IMG/VR virus record: IMGVR_UViG_3300046006_002980
Coordinates: 1-23,443 of that record
Source: a virus
Direction: 5' to 3' (one strand)
DNA length: 23,443 nt
Shown: piece after piece, positions 21,567 through 23,443 of the stretch
Layout: every line of letters starts with the position of its first letter
Numbering within the stretch: position 1 is the stretch's first letter
Made by a program: the position numbers and the translations under genes
The notes under the pieces: generated by a model
Database searches by the model: none
What the model saw: only the letters and a program-made list of their open reading frames with translations
Told to the model about the DNA's origin: nothing

Positions 21567-22428
21567 TTCGTATAACTACATTAGGGTTAGTTTTAGTATA
21601 GCAGTTGATGACATCATCAACCGTAGATGATATAGTCTCTTTAAAATTAAATCTATAGTAATTGGTAAACTTATAGTTATCTATTTCAAAATTATAAACC
21701 CCTGGTGTATCACCTTTATCGATAATTTCAACCCCGGTCTTTAGTTGAACTTCTTTAGAAATTTCATCTACCGTTGAATTAAAAGATGCTAAGTTGTAAT
21801 GACCAGATCTAAAGACTTTATTTAATAATACCTCTTTTACAGCTAATGCCAGATCTTTGAGAGCAAGAATAGGTCTATTAATATGCTTATTTGTAATAAC
21901 TATCTTACCTTCGTTAAGAGCTGTATAGACCATAGAGTTAATCATCAGGTCACGTCTGATAACAGGTGATCCCCCATTAACAGTACCGAATCTTAGTCCC
22001 ATAATATATCTATTATGAGCAATGTATTTTTGAGCTACTAAGTCGAGTGTAACTTTTGTTAGATCATAGTTGTTAACAAAATCTAATGACATATCCCCTT
22101 CAGTATATTTCTTTTCATTTGTATCACCGTACACCGAAGCACTACTAGCATATATAATTTTAGTTTCTATGGATGTCTTTTCTACAAGGTTAATAAAGTT
22201 TCTTACGTTATTTAACCAGGCGGATCTTAAAGGACCATTACACATCTGTACACTTGAGTGACCAGCTAAAAGAATAATATGGCTGAACTGTTGTAAATAC
22301 TTTATATCAATATCATTATAATCTTTTGATCTGTTACCGTAGCTCTCAACATAGATACCACTGTTCCATAACTCTTCTTTAAGATAGGAACCAACATAAC
22401 CCTTACCACCAATAATTAAAATTTTCAT
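21544..22428 (-). CDS. NAD-dependent epimerase/dehydratase
   Basis: Extended SDR of 294 aa acting on a nucleotide sugar. Motifs: cofactor loop GGKGYVG (7-13), LLAGHSSV, YASSASVYG (93-101) and the catalytic YDLTK (Tyr121, Lys125). The C-terminal half has GLRFGTVNGGSP and NRPILALKDLA, typical of sugar-binding regions. Which epimerase, reductase or dehydratase reaction it does is not clear. It is followed directly by the fusion gene (last 23 bases overlap) and preceded one base after the aminotransferase stop, so the three probably act on the same sugar: aminotransfer, 4-keto chemistry and C-methylation. Confidence 0.88.
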   Translation of the reverse strand: MKILIIGGKGYVGSYLKEELWNSGIYVESYGNRSKDYNDIDIKYLQQFSHIILLAGHSSVQMCNGPLRSAWLNNVRNFINLVEKTSIETKIIYASSASVYGDTNEKKYTEGDMSLDFVNNYDLTKVTLDLVAQKYIAHNRYIMGLRFGTVNGGSPVIRRDLMINSMVYTALNEGKIVITNKHINRPILALKDLALAVKEVLLNKVFRSGHYNLASFNSTVDEISKEVQLKTGVEIIDKGDTPGVYNFEIDNYKFTNYYRFNFKETISSTVDDVINCYTKTNPNVVIRNEYFQYD

Positions 22429-22429
22429 A

Positions 22430-23443
22430 TTAATACTCGTTTAGTACTCGAATAATTTTAGTCTTATCTGCTTCTGTTAACCACCACCCATTAGGAATAC
22501 ATACCTGGGTTTCTGTAAACTTATCTACCCCAGGTAGCTTTTTCTCACTAAACATAATTGTACTATCATACTGATCGTTTCTAAAGTGTACTGGGCTATT
22601 GGCAATACCATTATCAGTAAGGTATTGCATAAACTTATCTTTGGTACCATCTAATACATGCATACTAAAAAGCCAATAAGAACATGTATAATCAATTTCA
22701 GGTAACCCTAATTTAGGGTTAGAGACGTTATTGATAATAAAGATAGAGTTATGTCGACTAGCTTCTACAGATATTTTTGCTTCGTCAATATTAGATAGAC
22801 CGATTGCAGCGTTAATATCATTCATATGGTATTTAAATCCAACCTGAGTAATATTTTGCGTACATCTAAATGATTCGTTTTTAGTTCTATCTAAACCATA
22901 CCAACGAAGAATACGAGCATCATTTTCTTTTTCTTCTGGACATACTAGTATACCACCATCACCAGTGGTCAAGAATTTAATAGCCTGAAAACTATAACAA
23001 ATATAATCCCCACGATCCACATCTCTATCTAAAGTTACATCCCAGGTATGAGCAGCATCTTCGATTACAGGTATATTAAAAGACTTTAGCGATGTGAAGT
23101 CACAAAACTTACCAGCCCAGTTAACAGCAATAATCGCTTTTGTTTTAGGGGTAATTAATTTAGCAACAGATGCAGGATCCATAAGCCCTGTATTTGGATC
23201 AATATCGGCCCACCTAATCCGCGCGCCACGATGAAGAGCTCCAACGTTAGAAGCAAAACATGTTTGAGGGCTCGATATAACTTCATCCCATTGACCAACA
23301 CCAATTAACTCTAAGGCAAGATCAATAGCAGCCGTACACGAGTTAACAGTTACAGGTCGTGTCTTACTCCTAAGTACCTCGTGTAGTTTATTTTCAAAAT
23401 CTTCTACTACCTGACCTTGACCAATAAAACCTGACTCTAATAT
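22430..23443 (-). CDS. DegT/DnrJ/EryC1-type sugar aminotransferase, N-terminus cut by window edge
   Basis: PLP-dependent aminotransferase of nucleotide sugars. The frame is open to base 23443, and only roughly 15-20 N-terminal residues are missing. Seen in the visible part: ESGFIGQGQVVEDFE, the VNSCTAAIDLAL substrate and cofactor strand, SSPQTCFASNVGAL, RIRWADIDPNTG, IEDAAHTW (Asp-Ala-Ala-His pair), and SFQAIKFLTTGDGG, whose Lys is the PLP-linked residue. The ATG at 23182 is internal and not the start. It would convert a 4- or 3-keto sugar nucleotide to an amino sugar. With the following epimerase and methyltransferase it suggests a branched or amino-deoxy sugar. Confidence 0.93.
   Translation of the reverse strand: MLESGFIGQGQVVEDFENKLHEVLRSKTRPVTVNSCTAAIDLALELIGVGQWDEVISSPQTCFASNVGALHRGARIRWADIDPNTGLMDPASVAKLITPKTKAIIAVNWAGKFCDFTSLKSFNIPVIEDAAHTWDVTLDRDVDRGDYICYSFQAIKFLTTGDGGILVCPEEKENDARILRWYGLDRTKNESFRCTQNITQVGFKYHMNDINAAIGLSNIDEAKISVEASRHNSIFIINNVSNPKLGLPEIDYTCSYWLFSMHVLDGTKDKFMQYLTDNGIANSPVHFRNDQYDSTIMFSEKKLPGVDKFTETQVCIPNGWWLTEADKTKIIRVLNEY

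Noticed and set aside
1-23443. CRISPR arrays, insertion sequences, homing endonucleases, introns or integrase sites
   Set aside because: No spaced direct repeats, transposase, HNH or GIY-YIG motifs, or interrupted genes were seen; gene 43 is uninterrupted across its visible length.

Overview
The window is a low-G+C segment of a T4-like (Caudoviricetes) phage of a Gram-negative, probably marine, host. The minus strand carries the T4-type replication module: sliding clamp gp45, clamp loader gp44 and gp62, the translational repressor RegA, and the DNA polymerase gp43, which is cut by the left window edge. An Hsp20 chaperone and small proteins of the SpoVT/AbrB-like and LSm-like types resemble those of marine T4-like cyanophages and pelagiphages. 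The host cannot be fixed from the sequence. LPS-core heptose genes and lipoprotein signals point to a Gram-negative host. No photosynthesis genes are present in this window. No stretch longer than about 170 bases lacks a gene.

Layout from left to right. (1) 1-2346 (-): gp43, incomplete at its C-terminus. (2) 2448-4128 (+): the only plus-strand genes, namely a DUF4337-like membrane protein, a coiled-coil C-tail membrane protein and a secreted protein. They lie downstream of a TATAAATA late-promoter motif that sits inside the start of gene 43. (3) 4125-5155 (-): a secreted S11-family D-Ala-D-Ala peptidase and a small lipoprotein. (4) 5196-8229 (-): a CAU tRNA whose 5' end overlaps a cupin gene, then (in transcription order) a GT2 glycosyltransferase, HldD-like epimerase, HldC-like nucleotidyltransferase, HldA-like kinase and the cupin. 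This is a partial ADP-heptose pathway. (5) 8208-9295 (-): three small conserved-type genes and a second CAU tRNA. (6) 9302-11093 (-): four exported proteins (LPP20-like, DUF4384-like and two small ones), possibly linked to envelope or CsgG-type functions. (7) 11150-12715 (-): small phage genes, hsp20 and an unrecognised 98-aa gene. They lie downstream of a late-promoter motif and a strongly structured, terminator-bearing leader or small RNA (12740-12865). (8) 12882-15656 (-): regA, 62, a small membrane protein, 44 and 45. (9) 15689-23443 (-): a nine-gene sugar-nucleotide and glycosyltransferase cluster that includes a 638-aa glycosyltransferase-methyltransferase fusion and ends in a DegT-type aminotransferase cut by the right edge.

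In T4 the order is 45-44-62-regA-43 with regA next to 43. Here more than 10 kb of accessory cargo separates regA from 43, and a second block of glycan genes lies upstream of 45. Genes are tightly packed with many ATGA/TAATG junctions, which suggests translational coupling. The most unusual element is the non-coding region between regA and the 98-aa gene. It combines a late promoter, a multi-helix fold and a UUCG-capped terminator hairpin whose 5' arm can pair with an upstream segment instead, so it could be a discrete phage small RNA or an attenuator.
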